The notes under the pieces are model-generated. The model did not search any database. It was not told the origin of the DNA and was given only the letters and a program-made list of their open reading frames with translations. From CAMDPA01 sp965223035 (GTDB lineage Bacteria > Pseudomonadota > Alphaproteobacteria > Rhizobiales > Hyphomicrobiaceae), in contig OZ244980.1 of NCBI GenBank assembly GCA_965223035.1, positions 5,394,001-5,458,000 of the forward strand: a DNA stretch of 64,000 bases. Direction: 5' to 3'. Of the stretch, positions 33,384 through 41,776 are shown piece by piece. Positions within the stretch are counted from its first letter, which is position 1. Every line of letters begins with the position of its first letter. Made by a program: the position numbers and the translations under genes.

Positions 33384-34619
33384 CTATTCGGCGGCCTCAT
33401 TCTCGGCGAGCGGCAGCTTCGAGACCGGACATTCGGCCCACAACGCCACCATCGCCGCCACCAGCTCGTCCATATCTTGGTTGGAATGCTGCGGCGTTGG
33501 GGTCAGTCGCAGTCGCTCGGTGCCGCGTGGCACGGTGGGATAGTTGATCGGTTGAACATAAATCCCATAGCGCTCCAGCAGGGTGTCGCTGATCGCCTTG
33601 CAGCGCACCGGATCGCCAACGAACACCGGGACAATGTGGCTCGGGTTATCCATCACCGGCAGGCCGGCGGCGGCTAACCGTCGCTTCAGCGTACGGGCCC
33701 GCTCTTGATGACGGGCGCGCTCCAGCTCGCTGATCTTCAGATGTCGTATGCTGGCCAGCGCTCCAGCCGCGATCGCCGGCGCGAGCGATGTGGTAAAAAT
33801 GAAGCCGGAGGCAAACGAGCGAATCGCGTCGCAACACTCGCGGGAGGCGGCGATGTAACCGCCCATGACGCCAAAGCCCTTGGCCAGCGTGCCGTTGACG
33901 ATGTCCACCCGGTGGGCCTGCCCACTCAAGGCGGCAATGCCAGCCCCGCGCGGTCCATACATGCCGACCGAGTGCACCTCGTCGATGTAGGTCAGCGCCC
34001 CATATCGGTCCGCCAAGCCACAGATCTTCTCGACCGGCGACATGTGACCGTCCATCGAATAAACGCTCTCAAATGCGATCAGCTTTGGCGTGTCCGCGGG
34101 GATCTCGCGCAGCTGACGCTCCAGGTCGCCCAAGTCGTTGTGCCGGAAAATCCGCTTCTCGCCCCTGCCTCGCCGGATCCCCTCGATCATCGAGGCGTGA
34201 TTGAGCTCGTCGGAAAAAATCACGAGCCCCGGCAACAGCTTGGTCAATGTCGATAGGGTCGCATCGTTGGCCACGTAAGCCGACGTGAACAACAGGGCGG
34301 CGTCCTTGCCGTGCAGCTCCGCGATCTCCGCCTCGAGTTCGACATGATAATGCGTTGTGCCGGATATGTTCCGGGTGCCGCCGGAGCCAGCGCCAACCTC
34401 GTCGATGGCACGATGCATAGCCGCGCGCACCACCTCCGATTGCCCCATACCGAGGTAATCGTTGGAGCACCACACCTTGATCTCGCGGGTACCGCCGGGG
34501 CGAAAATGAACGGCGCTCGGATAGTCACCGCAGGACCGCTTAATATCCGCGAACACGCGGTAACGACCCTCGTCGCGAACTGCATCGAGCGCCATGCAAA
34601 AGCGCTTCTGATAGTCCAT
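33384..34619 (-). CDS. hemA: 5-aminolevulinate synthase
   Basis: 411 residues from ATG 34619, with GGAG about nine bases upstream. A PLP enzyme condensing glycine and succinyl-CoA to 5-aminolevulinate, the first step of tetrapyrrole synthesis in alphaproteobacteria. Seen: IKVWCSNDYLGMGQSEVV, GAGSGGTRNISGTTHYHVEL, LLFTSAYVANDATLSTL, FSDELNHASMIEGIRR, YIDEVHSVGMYGPRGAGIA, and NGTLAKGFGVMGGYIAAS with the PLP Lys. All catalytic motifs are intact and the length is standard. A perfect inverted repeat upstream (34659-34673) may be regulatory. The next gene upstream encodes an H-NS-like protein on the same strand. Confidence 0.97.
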   Translation of the reverse strand: MDYQKRFCMALDAVRDEGRYRVFADIKRSCGDYPSAVHFRPGGTREIKVWCSNDYLGMGQSEVVRAAMHRAIDEVGAGSGGTRNISGTTHYHVELEAEIAELHGKDAALLFTSAYVANDATLSTLTKLLPGLVIFSDELNHASMIEGIRRGRGEKRIFRHNDLGDLERQLREIPADTPKLIAFESVYSMDGHMSPVEKICGLADRYGALTYIDEVHSVGMYGPRGAGIAALSGQAHRVDIVNGTLAKGFGVMGGYIAASRECCDAIRSFASGFIFTTSLAPAIAAGALASIRHLKISELERARHQERARTLKRRLAAAGLPVMDNPSHIVPVFVGDPVRCKAISDTLLERYGIYVQPINYPTVPRGTERLRLTPTPQHSNQDMDELVAAMVALWAECPVSKLPLAENEAAE

Positions 34620-34658
34620 CCCAACCATCTCCAACACTCTGACGGAGCCAGCTTAGAC

Positions 34659-34673
34659 TTGGATTAACTCCAA
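34659..34673. promoter_or_regulatory. Inverted repeat upstream of hemA
   Basis: TTGGATTAACTCCAA: five-base arms TTGGA / TCCAA around a 5-bp centre, 40 bp before the hemA start. It is not a canonical FNR box (TTGAT-N4-ATCAA) but has similar symmetry; it may be an operator or part of the promoter. Confidence 0.4.
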
Positions 34674-34815
34674 TGATACGGCCGCCAGTGTCGCACGTCG
34701 AGCACTGCGATGGTTGATCCGGCGCAAGCGGTGCGGCGGCCGGTACCCGTGCCCGCGTGCCGTCAATCGTCAAATCGGCACCGAGATCTTCCCCGGTCGC
34801 TGCTTCTTGCCGCCG

Positions 34816-34954
34816 CTAGATCGTCGCGCCTTTGATCGGAACCGCAAAGCCGGTTCCGATTTAAGGCGCAAAGATGATCGCTGTTAAAGTGGTGAGCAAC
34901 TTCCTGCCTTTGATCGGGATCGTTCCGATTCCGATCAAAGCCAGGTTGCTCTAG
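34816..34954. repeat. Composite palindromic element (family 1), near-complete inverted copy
   Basis: CTAGATCGTCGCGCCTTTGA through GGCGCAAAGATGATCGCTG and TGGTGAGCAACTTCCTGCC to CCAGGTTGCTCTAG. Same layout as 39794-39947, with hairpin B shortened by about 15 bp. It lies 24 bp from the stop codon of the H-NS-like gene. Confidence 0.9.
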
Positions 34955-34978
34955 AGCCTGGTCTGCCCCCAACGCTGA

Positions 34979-35332
34979 TCAGGTGCGGAAGTCGTCCTGT
35001 TGGGCACCGGCCTTCAGCTTGGCGGTGAGCCAATTGGGCTTCCTGCCGAGCCCGGACCAGGTTTCCTGCGGATTATCCGGATTGACGTACTTGGCCAACT
35101 TGGCCGACTTGGCCGATGAACCGCGTTTGACCGCGGTTCTGCGACCTCTGCGCGGCCGCGCCGCCGCGGAAACCTCAGTCCATGAGAAACCCGCCTGCGC
35201 AGCCATCGCCTTGAACCGTTGCCTCAAGGCCACCCGCTCTGCCGTCCGCTTGCTGGCAATTACGCGGTTGACACGGGATCTCAGCTCCACCAATTCGGCG
35301 GTCGTCAATCTTGCAAGTTGGCTATCGCTCAT
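34979..35332 (-). CDS. H-NS/HvrA-like nucleoid-associated protein
   Basis: 117 residues from ATG 35332 (TGAGG upstream). N-terminal oligomerisation helices (MSDSQLARLTTAELVELRSR, VNRVIASKRTAERVALRQRF), a basic linker rich in Arg/Lys/Ala (ARPRRGRRTAVKRGSSAKSA), then the H-NS DNA-binding motif YVNPDNPQETWSGLGRKPNW. The W-S-G-x-G-R-x-P-x-W core reads AT-rich minor grooves. In alphaproteobacteria HvrA-type members modulate photosynthesis or metabolic genes. AT-rich gaps in this window (11400-11780, 6755-6865) are the type of DNA it would bind. Confidence 0.93.
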   Translation of the reverse strand: MSDSQLARLTTAELVELRSRVNRVIASKRTAERVALRQRFKAMAAQAGFSWTEVSAAARPRRGRRTAVKRGSSAKSAKLAKYVNPDNPQETWSGLGRKPNWLTAKLKAGAQQDDFRT

Positions 35333-35972
35333 TCGAACCTCAAGTATCGGCGCACGTGCCCGTCTGGGCCAGCCGGCCGACCACAATGATCCGAGCAGGT
35401 GCCGGCGCAGATTCAATGGGAACGCGCTCAGCAAATCGATCCACGGCATCATCTGATGCGAGCCCGCTGACAGCCATGGCCGATCTTAATCGCCGCTCAT
35501 TGTCCACCCGGAAATTCAGTCCAACTACGAGATAAACCCTACAATTTTCTGTTGCAAGCCGCGCACCACGTCATTCGCTTCAAGGCGGCGTTGGTCACAC
35601 GGTGAGCATATTATCAGGACCCGCCCAACGCCATGCGATGGGTGGACCGTCAGTCATCCGCACAAGCAGCACGCGTTGCACCGCACCGGCCCGGTCCACG
35701 ATTTGCAATCGGTCGTCCGCACCAAACGGAGGCTCACGTGCGCAGCCCTTGAGGCTGTTTCAGGCCGCCGAAGCACCGGTCGCGACGGCGCGTGGTGGTC
35801 GCCACCCGCAACATGGCGACCCTTGAGCGTTTCACAGTGTGCTGGGATCATCCCGCTGCCCCGCCCCGTTGCTCCACCCGTTGCTCCACCCGTTGCTCCA
35901 CCCGTTGCTCCACCCGTTGCTCCACTGGCCACCCAATGGCACGATGAACTCGCCTTGATCTGCCATGTTCCA
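35333..35972. other. Intergenic region with family-2 sequence, no gene recognised
   Basis: Apart from the tandem array at 35865-35924 and its flanks (GCTGGGATCATCCCGCTGCC before, CTGGCCACCCAATGGCACGA after, both family-2 signatures), nothing is recognisable. The open frames that cross the array are repetitive artefacts. It lies upstream of the H-NS-like gene and downstream of hrpB. Confidence 0.5.
35865..35924. repeat. 12-bp tandem repeat, exactly five copies
   Basis: Unit CCCGTTGCTCCA repeated five times without mismatch, embedded in a family-2 element. The unit equals one arm segment of the hairpin at 46129-46214 (CCCGTTCCTCCA there), so the array looks like an expansion of part of a family-2 arm. 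Confidence 0.95.
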
Positions 35973-38456
35973 TCAGCGCCGCTGCGGCTTTGGTTTGGCG
36001 CGCGACGTCGCAACCGCTTCAGCCGGATCCTCCGGCCAGGCATGTCGAGGGTATCGGCCGCGCAACTGCGCGCGGACCTCAGCCCAACTTCCCGCCCAAA
36101 AACCAGGTAGATCGCGGGTTATCTGGATCGGTCTATTGGCCGGTGACAGCAATTCCAGCGTCAGGGGGAAAGCACCGTCGGCGATCGTCGGGTGACGTTT
36201 CAGGCCAAAGACGTCTTGCACCCTGATGGACACCTTTGGCGCGGCGGTGCTCGCGTAATCAATGCGGCACCGGGTTCCCGAAGGCGCCGCGAACTCGCCG
36301 GGCGCCTCCCGCTCCACCAAGTTGCGGATGTGCCGAGGCAATAACGCATCGAGGGCTGCCTGTAGGTCGCGCGTCTCGATTTCGCTGATCGCGACCTTGC
36401 CGACAAGAAAGGGCAGCAGCCAATGGCTTGATGCACGGCCAAGTGCTGCGTCCGAAAGATCGGGATAGGGCCCGCCCTTGTGTGCGGCCAGAAATGTCGT
36501 ACGCTCACGCAAATGAAGCAGGCCTTCGGACCAAGGCAAGCTCCTCAGTCCCGTCTGCAAGATGCCGTCCCACAAAAGCTGGGCTGCGCTTTCGTCACGC
36601 GGTTGGGGGGCCGTGGTGGTGGCGAGAACGATGGCGCCAAGCCTTCGCTGCATCTGACGTCGGACGGTACCCGTTGCGGCATCAAAGTGCTGGGCCACGC
36701 TCTTCTTGATGCGGTCGGCGGCGACCAGCTCGAGTTCGGCCTCACTCAGAGCGGCGGCCAAGGTGATGCGGCCGCCCGCCGCCGTACCGGTGATTTCTGC
36801 AACCGCGAGATACTGCGAGCGCTGCAATGGGTCGCCTTCGGGCAGCCGTGCCGCGCGCCCTGCCGCGAGCAGGTAACGGCCGGGCGCTCCGGCGGATCGC
36901 GCCAGCCGATCGGGGTAAGCCAGCGACAGCATGGCCGCCGTCGACAATGGCTCGCCGCCCACCGACGCGTCGATCTCGGCTGTGGCCATGCGCGCCCAGC
37001 GTTGGGCCATGGACCGCATGTCTTTGGCGCGTCGGGATGGGTCGGCGCGGTAACCTGACACGCGCAGCTCCAAATCGGGGTCGAGACCGCCCAGGCCGCG
37101 CTCAACCAAAACTGCGGCAACATCGGCAGCATGCCGCGCCTGACCGCGCTCGGCAGACCGGAGAAGCATCAGCGCCAGCCGCGGCGGCAGCGGCAGCTTT
37201 GCGATCTTGCGTCCGAGGCCGGTCAACCGGCCGTCGGCCTCGAGTGCGCCGACGTCCATCAGCGCGTCGCGGGCCGCAGCGATGGCGGCCGACGGTGGCA
37301 GATCTAGCCAATCCAGCGACCGTGGGTCATTGACCCCCCACGCCGCGCAGTCGAGCACCAGGGCGCTCAGGTCCGCCTGCATAATCTGCGGTTCGCCGTA
37401 CGCGCGCAGGCTTTTGGTTTCAGGCTCCGACCACAGACGGTAGCACACGCCGGGTTCGGTGCGCCCTGCCCGCCCGCGCCGTTGATCGGCCGATGCGCGG
37501 GAAACCTTGACGGTGGTCAGTTGACTGAGGCCAGAGCCCGGCTCGAAGCGGGACGTCCGAGCCAAGCCGGCGTCGATGACGATGCGGACGCCGTCGATGG
37601 TCAGCGATGTTTCGGCGATATCGGTAGCCAGAACGACTTTGCGTTGTCCGGCTGGGGCCGGCGCGATCGCCCGCGCTTGCGTGGCGAGGTCGAGCCGGCC
37701 GTAGAGCGGGACCACATCGATGGCCTGATCGGCAAGCGCATGACCGAGCTGCTGAGCGACACGGCCGATCTCTGCTTGCCCAGGCAAAAACGCAAGCACC
37801 GAACCGTGCTCAGCGACCAGCGCCCGCGTGATCGCCGCCGTCATATGGTCCTCGATCCGCGCTCCCGGCGGTCGCCGCAGATATTCGGTTGCGACCGGAA
37901 ACGACCGGCCTTCACATTTGATCACCGGCGCCGCGCCCAACAGGTCGGCGACGGCGACATGATCCAACGTCGCCGACATCACCAACAGCCGCAAATCTTC
38001 GCGTAGGCCGCGCTGGGCGTCCAACGCCAGCGCGAGCCCGAAGTCCGCATCCATCGAACGTTCATGGAATTCGTCAAACAGAACCACGCCGATCCCGTCC
38101 AGCGCCGGGTCTTCCAAGATCATGCGCGTGAACACACCCTCGGTCACAACTTCGATGCGGGTTGCCGGTCCAACCTGGGTGGCCAGTCGTGCACGCAATC
38201 CAACCGTCTGCCCGATGGGCTCGCCGAGCAACCGCGCCATGTGCTCCGCGGCACTGCGCGCGGCCAGGCGACGCGGCTCCAAAACGATGATGCGGTTGTG
38301 GTTGAGCCAGCGTGCATGTCGGAGCGCGAGCGGAACCCGGGTCGTCTTGCCAGCGCCCGGCGGTGCAACGAGCACGGCTGAGTGGCACGCGGCCAGCGTG
38401 TGCGTGATCCGATCTAAAACCCCTTCGATCGGGAGTGCGGAGGGAAGGTTCGGCAT
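35973..38456 (-). CDS. hrpB: ATP-dependent RNA helicase HrpB
   Basis: 827 residues, standard for the DEAH/RHA helicase HrpB. Seen: Walker A VLVAPPGAGKTTRVPLAL near 33-50, VLEPRRLAARSAAEHMA, VTEGVFTRMI, the DExH box as DEFHER in VVLFDEFHERSMDADFG, VMSATLD, helicase C motifs VLATDIAETSLTIDGV and QRRGRAGRTEPGVCYRLW, then HA2 and the HrpB C-terminal domain (LELLSPANRPIQITRDLPGF). All motor motifs are intact. Likely functions in RNA metabolism; its specific role in bacteria is poorly defined. ATG 38456 with a weak ribosome-binding site. Confidence 0.96.
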   Translation of the reverse strand: MPNLPSALPIEGVLDRITHTLAACHSAVLVAPPGAGKTTRVPLALRHARWLNHNRIIVLEPRRLAARSAAEHMARLLGEPIGQTVGLRARLATQVGPATRIEVVTEGVFTRMILEDPALDGIGVVLFDEFHERSMDADFGLALALDAQRGLREDLRLLVMSATLDHVAVADLLGAAPVIKCEGRSFPVATEYLRRPPGARIEDHMTAAITRALVAEHGSVLAFLPGQAEIGRVAQQLGHALADQAIDVVPLYGRLDLATQARAIAPAPAGQRKVVLATDIAETSLTIDGVRIVIDAGLARTSRFEPGSGLSQLTTVKVSRASADQRRGRAGRTEPGVCYRLWSEPETKSLRAYGEPQIMQADLSALVLDCAAWGVNDPRSLDWLDLPPSAAIAAARDALMDVGALEADGRLTGLGRKIAKLPLPPRLALMLLRSAERGQARHAADVAAVLVERGLGGLDPDLELRVSGYRADPSRRAKDMRSMAQRWARMATAEIDASVGGEPLSTAAMLSLAYPDRLARSAGAPGRYLLAAGRAARLPEGDPLQRSQYLAVAEITGTAAGGRITLAAALSEAELELVAADRIKKSVAQHFDAATGTVRRQMQRRLGAIVLATTTAPQPRDESAAQLLWDGILQTGLRSLPWSEGLLHLRERTTFLAAHKGGPYPDLSDAALGRASSHWLLPFLVGKVAISEIETRDLQAALDALLPRHIRNLVEREAPGEFAAPSGTRCRIDYASTAAPKVSIRVQDVFGLKRHPTIADGAFPLTLELLSPANRPIQITRDLPGFWAGSWAEVRAQLRGRYPRHAWPEDPAEAVATSRAKPKPQRR

Positions 38457-38631
38457 GAGCGTTCGACGGAAGTCCTTGCGTCATGCCGCACATAGCATAA
38501 CAACCTGCCGTCATCGATGCGGGATCGGTTTGTCCTGCGCCGGCGCTCGCCCACGCAGCCGGGGGCGCCAGCCGACACAGCGATGGATCCGATCCCTAGC
38601 CGAGCCGACTGTTGTGTGCGATTGTGTGCAA

Positions 38632-38648
38632 TTTGGAATTGTTCTAAT
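38632..38648 (+). promoter_or_regulatory. Iron control element (Irr box) of mbfA
   Basis: TTTGGAATTGTTCTAAT matches the ICE consensus TTTAGAA-N3-TTCTAAA at 12 of 14 fixed positions. It ends 29 bp before the mbfA start codon, where bound Irr would block transcription. In Agrobacterium and Bradyrhizobium relatives, mbfA is repressed by Irr under low iron through such a box, so position and partner agree. Confidence 0.8.
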
Positions 38649-38677
38649 AAAGCGCCCGGATGGTGGAGGGTCAGATT

Positions 38678-39643
38678 GTGAAATCGTTTGCCGAGCTGGA
38701 GCCGCGCGAAATCCTGGCGCTTGCCATTTCCCTCGAGGAGGAGCACGGCCGCATTTACGGCGAGTACGCTGAAGGACTGCGTGAGGGTTTTCCCGCCTCA
38801 GCCAAGGTTTTCGATGAGATGGCGGAAGAGGAGAACGAGCATCGCCGCTGGCTGCTCGACCTGTTTCGCCGCAAGTTCGGCGACCACATCCCACTGATCC
38901 GACGCCAAGACGTCAGGGGCTTTGTCAATCACGAGCCGATCTGGATGGTGCGCCCCCTCGGCCTCGATAAAGTGCGCCAACAGGCCGAGACCATCGAGTA
39001 CGAAACCCGGCAGTTCTACGAACGCGCGATGGATCGGGCGACCGATGCGGAGATCCGCAAGCTGCTGGGTGATCTGGCGGCAGCCGAGCGCGAACACGTG
39101 AGCCTGGCGCAGAAGCTCGGCGAAACCCATCTGACGACCGGCGCGCGGGAGGAGGAGGCCGAGGTTCAACGCCGCATGTTCGTCCTGCAGGTGGTCCAGC
39201 CCGGGCTGGCCGGTCTGATGGACGGCTCGGTGTCCACGCTGGCCCCACTGTTCGCGGCCGCCTTCGCGACTCACAACTCCTGGGAGACGTTTCTGGTGGG
39301 CATGGCGGCGTCGATCGGTGCCGGCATTTCGATGGGGTTTGCCGAGGCGCTGTCCGATGACGGCTCGCTGACCGGGCGCGGCCGGCCGCTGTGGCGGGGC
39401 ATCATCACCGGCCTGATGACGACCCTGGGCGGCGTTGGGCACACGCTGCCCTATCTGATCAGCGACTTTTATACGGCCACCGCGGTGGCGATCGCCGTGG
39501 TGATCGTCGAGCTTTGGGTGATCGCCTGGATCCGGGCGCGCTACATGGACACCAAGTTCTTGCGGGCCGCGTTCGAGGTGGTGGTCGGCGGCCTGATCGT
39601 GTTCGGCGCCGGTGTGGCGATCGGCAGCGCCGGGGGGCATTAG
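38678..39643 (+). CDS. mbfA: Membrane-bound ferritin MbfA (rubrerythrin-VIT1 fusion iron exporter)
   Basis: 321 residues from GTG 38678, preferred over ATG 38660 because GGAGGG lies seven bases upstream and the family protein begins this way (VKSFAELEPREILALAI). The N-terminal ferritin-like domain (1-160) carries diiron ligands in SLEEEHG, the first ExxH (EENEH), TIEYETRQFYERAM, and a second ExxH (EREHVS). The C-terminal VIT1-like membrane domain has about five TMs, with QPGLAGLMDGSVSTLAPLFA, ISMGFAEALSDDG and LPYLISDFYTATAVAIAVV. It exports iron and protects against iron and peroxide stress. Regulated by the ICE at 38632-38648. Confidence 0.95.
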   Translation: MKSFAELEPREILALAISLEEEHGRIYGEYAEGLREGFPASAKVFDEMAEEENEHRRWLLDLFRRKFGDHIPLIRRQDVRGFVNHEPIWMVRPLGLDKVRQQAETIEYETRQFYERAMDRATDAEIRKLLGDLAAAEREHVSLAQKLGETHLTTGAREEEAEVQRRMFVLQVVQPGLAGLMDGSVSTLAPLFAAAFATHNSWETFLVGMAASIGAGISMGFAEALSDDGSLTGRGRPLWRGIITGLMTTLGGVGHTLPYLISDFYTATAVAIAVVIVELWVIAWIRARYMDTKFLRAAFEVVVGGLIVFGAGVAIGSAGGH

Positions 39644-39654
39644 CGCGCTGCGCT

Positions 39655-39745
39655 AACAGCTGGATCCGTCCCGCTCCGGCACCCGGCCAGCCACCACAGC
39701 GTGCGCCATGGGTTGGCCGGGGATGGCCGGGGGGTGGCCGGCTGA
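39655..39745. repeat. Family-2 GC-rich repeat, diverged copy
   Basis: AGCTGGATCCGTCCCGCTCC, then CACCCGGCCAGCCACC, a GCGCCATGGGTTGGCC centre and repeated GGCCGGGG blocks, ending AACGGGTCGGC. Resembles 47020-47105 most closely. It adjoins a complete family-1 element. Confidence 0.6.
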
Positions 39746-39793
39746 GAAAACGGGTCGGCAAGGCTGACCCACCTGGGCGGAGATGATCCAGCG

Positions 39794-39947
39794 CTAGATC
39801 ATCGCGCCTTAAATCGGAACCGCAACGCCGATTCCAATTGCGCCGGTTCCGATTTAAGGCGCAAAGATGATCGCTGTTAAAGTGGTGAGCAACTTTCTGC
39901 CTTTGATCGGGATCGTTCCGATTCCGATCAAAGACAGGTTGCTCTAG
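39794..39947. repeat. Composite palindromic element (family 1), complete copy, inverted
   Basis: 154 bp, the reverse complement layout of 11880-12033: CTAGATCATCGCGCCTTAAA (hairpin B), GGCGCAAAGATGATCGCTG, linker TTAAAGTGGTGAGCAAC, hairpin A (CTGCCTTTGATCGGGATCG / CGATTCCGATCAAAG), then CAGGTTGCTCTAG. Confidence 0.92.
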
Positions 39948-40095
39948 CCCATGCCTGCATCCTGTGCGAGCGTCGGCCCACGCTGCGGTGCGCCGTTTGG
40001 CGCTGATGCGCTAAGGCGATGAGCGGGCTTGGGCTCAGCCTCCGATCGTGAGATACGGTTTGCCCGACGTCTGCAGCCACAACCGGGAGGATAGC

Positions 40096-41682
40096 ATGGT
40101 GCAGCAACCGGAGGACTTGGTTGCCGGCCGTGGTCGGCCGTTGACGGGAGAGGACTACCTTCAGTCGCTGCGCGACGGCCGCGAGGTCTACATCTATGGC
40201 GAGCGGGTCGGCGATATCACGGCGCATCCGGCGTTCCGCAACGCTGCGGTATCGGTCGCCAAATTGTATGATGCGCTGCACGCACCGGACACCAAAGAGG
40301 TGTTGACCTGTGAAACCGACACCGGATCCGGCGGCTTTACCCATGCGTTTTTTAGAGCTGCGCGGTCGCCGCAGCAGATCGTCGCCCAGCAGCAGGCGAT
40401 CGCCGCCTGGTCGCGGCTGACCTACGGCTGGCTGGGCCGCAGCCCGGACTACAAGGCCTCACTGCTCAACACGCTCGGGGCCAACTGCGACTTTTATCAC
40501 CCCTTCACCGACAACGCGCGCGCCTGGTACCGGCGTGCGCAGGAGGCGGTGCTGTTCCTCAACCATGCACTGGTCAACCCGCCGATCGATCGGGCGCAAC
40601 CGGTCGATCAGGTCAAGGACGTCTACATTCACATCGTGAAGGAAAACGACGCCGGTATCTTCGTGTCCGGCGCCAAGGTGGTCGCCACCAATTCAGCGCT
40701 CAGTCACTACAACTTCCTCGGTCAAAACATGAGCCAGGACATCAACGACGAAAGCATGGTCGTGATGTTCATGGCGCCGATGAATACCCCCGGTATCAAG
40801 CTGATCTGCCGACCCTCCTACGAGATGGCCGCGGCCGCCACCGGCTCGCCGTTCGATTATCCGCTGACCAGCCGGTTCGACGAGAACGACGCCATCTTCG
40901 TGTTCGACAACGCGTTCATCCCCTGGGAGAACGTGTTCGTGCACCGCGACTTGGACAAGCTGAAGGCGTTTTACGCGCACTCGGGGTTTGTCAACAATTA
41001 CACGTTCCAAGCCTGCACGCGTCTGGCGGTGAAGCTCGACTTCCTGTCGGGCCTGTTGATGAAGGCGGCGCGCGCCACCGGAGTCAATGCGTTTCGCGGT
41101 GTGCAAGCCCATATCGGCGAGGTGATCGCCTGGCGCAATCTGTTCTGGTCGCTGTCCGATGCGATGTGCCGCAATCCCGAGCCCTGGGTCGGCGGCGCCT
41201 TGCTGCCCAACATGCGGGCCTCGGTGGCCTATCGCATGGTGGCGACCCAAGCCTATCCGGCGATCCGCGCGATCATCGAAAAGGTGATCGCCTCGGGCCT
41301 GATCTACCTGCCGAGCCATTCCCGCGACTTCAACAACCCGGATATCGACAAATACCTCAAGCAGTACGTGCGCGGCTCCAACGGCATCGATTACAAGCAG
41401 CGGATCAAGATCATGAAGCTGTTGTGGGATGCGGTGGGCTCGGAGTTCGGCGCCCGCCACGAGCTTTACGAGCTCAACTACGCCGGCAGCCACGAGATGG
41501 TGCGGCTGTTTGGCCTGATCGAGGCGCAAAGTTCCGGCTCGCTGGCCGAGATGGAAGCGCTGGCCGAAAAATGCATGGCCGACTACGACCTCGACGGCTG
41601 GACCGACCCGGCCTATCACGATGGCGCGGATCTATCGGTGGTGGCGCGCGGTGACGGGCCGGCGGGCAAGCCGCGGCAATAG
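40096..41682 (+). CDS. Second HpaB-type flavin-dependent monooxygenase
   Basis: 528 residues from ATG 40096, preceded by GGGAGGATAGC. The same family as 30180-31676 but clearly a different enzyme: GEDYLQSLRDGREVYIYGER, DITAHPAFRNAAVSVAKLYD, YGWLGRSPDYKASLLNTLG, EAVLFLNHALVNPPIDRAQ, GIFVSGAKVVATNSALSHYN, YPLTSRFDENDAIFVFDNAF, IPWENVFVHRDLDKLKAFYA, and DAVGSEFGARHELYELNYAG. Uses FADH2 from a partner reductase; none is adjacent, so the reductase at 25457-25990 may be shared. It opens a region of organic-acid and CoA metabolism (41.8-49.5 kb). Substrate unknown. Confidence 0.93.
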   Translation: MVQQPEDLVAGRGRPLTGEDYLQSLRDGREVYIYGERVGDITAHPAFRNAAVSVAKLYDALHAPDTKEVLTCETDTGSGGFTHAFFRAARSPQQIVAQQQAIAAWSRLTYGWLGRSPDYKASLLNTLGANCDFYHPFTDNARAWYRRAQEAVLFLNHALVNPPIDRAQPVDQVKDVYIHIVKENDAGIFVSGAKVVATNSALSHYNFLGQNMSQDINDESMVVMFMAPMNTPGIKLICRPSYEMAAAATGSPFDYPLTSRFDENDAIFVFDNAFIPWENVFVHRDLDKLKAFYAHSGFVNNYTFQACTRLAVKLDFLSGLLMKAARATGVNAFRGVQAHIGEVIAWRNLFWSLSDAMCRNPEPWVGGALLPNMRASVAYRMVATQAYPAIRAIIEKVIASGLIYLPSHSRDFNNPDIDKYLKQYVRGSNGIDYKQRIKIMKLLWDAVGSEFGARHELYELNYAGSHEMVRLFGLIEAQSSGSLAEMEALAEKCMADYDLDGWTDPAYHDGADLSVVARGDGPAGKPRQ

Positions 41683-41709
41683 GTTTGCGATCAAGCGACT
41701 TGAGACACT

Positions 41710-41772
41710 TAGAGCAACCTGCCTTTAATCGGGATCGGAACGATCCCGATTAAAGGCAGAAAGTTGCTCTAG
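41710..41772. repeat. Composite palindromic element (family 1), hairpin A alone
   Basis: TAGAGCAACCTGCCTTTAAT to AGGCAGAAAGTTGCTCTAG. Arms CTGCCTTTAATCGGGATCG and its exact complement around a short loop make a perfect hairpin. It lies between convergent genes (stop codons at 41682 and 41777) and so may end both transcripts, although no T run follows. Confidence 0.9.
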
Positions 41773-41776
41773 CCCC

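Noticed and set aside
41710..41772. Rho-independent terminator between convergent genes
   Set aside because: The hairpin is perfect but no T run follows on either strand, and the same sequence recurs elsewhere in non-terminal positions. It is kept as a repeat only.
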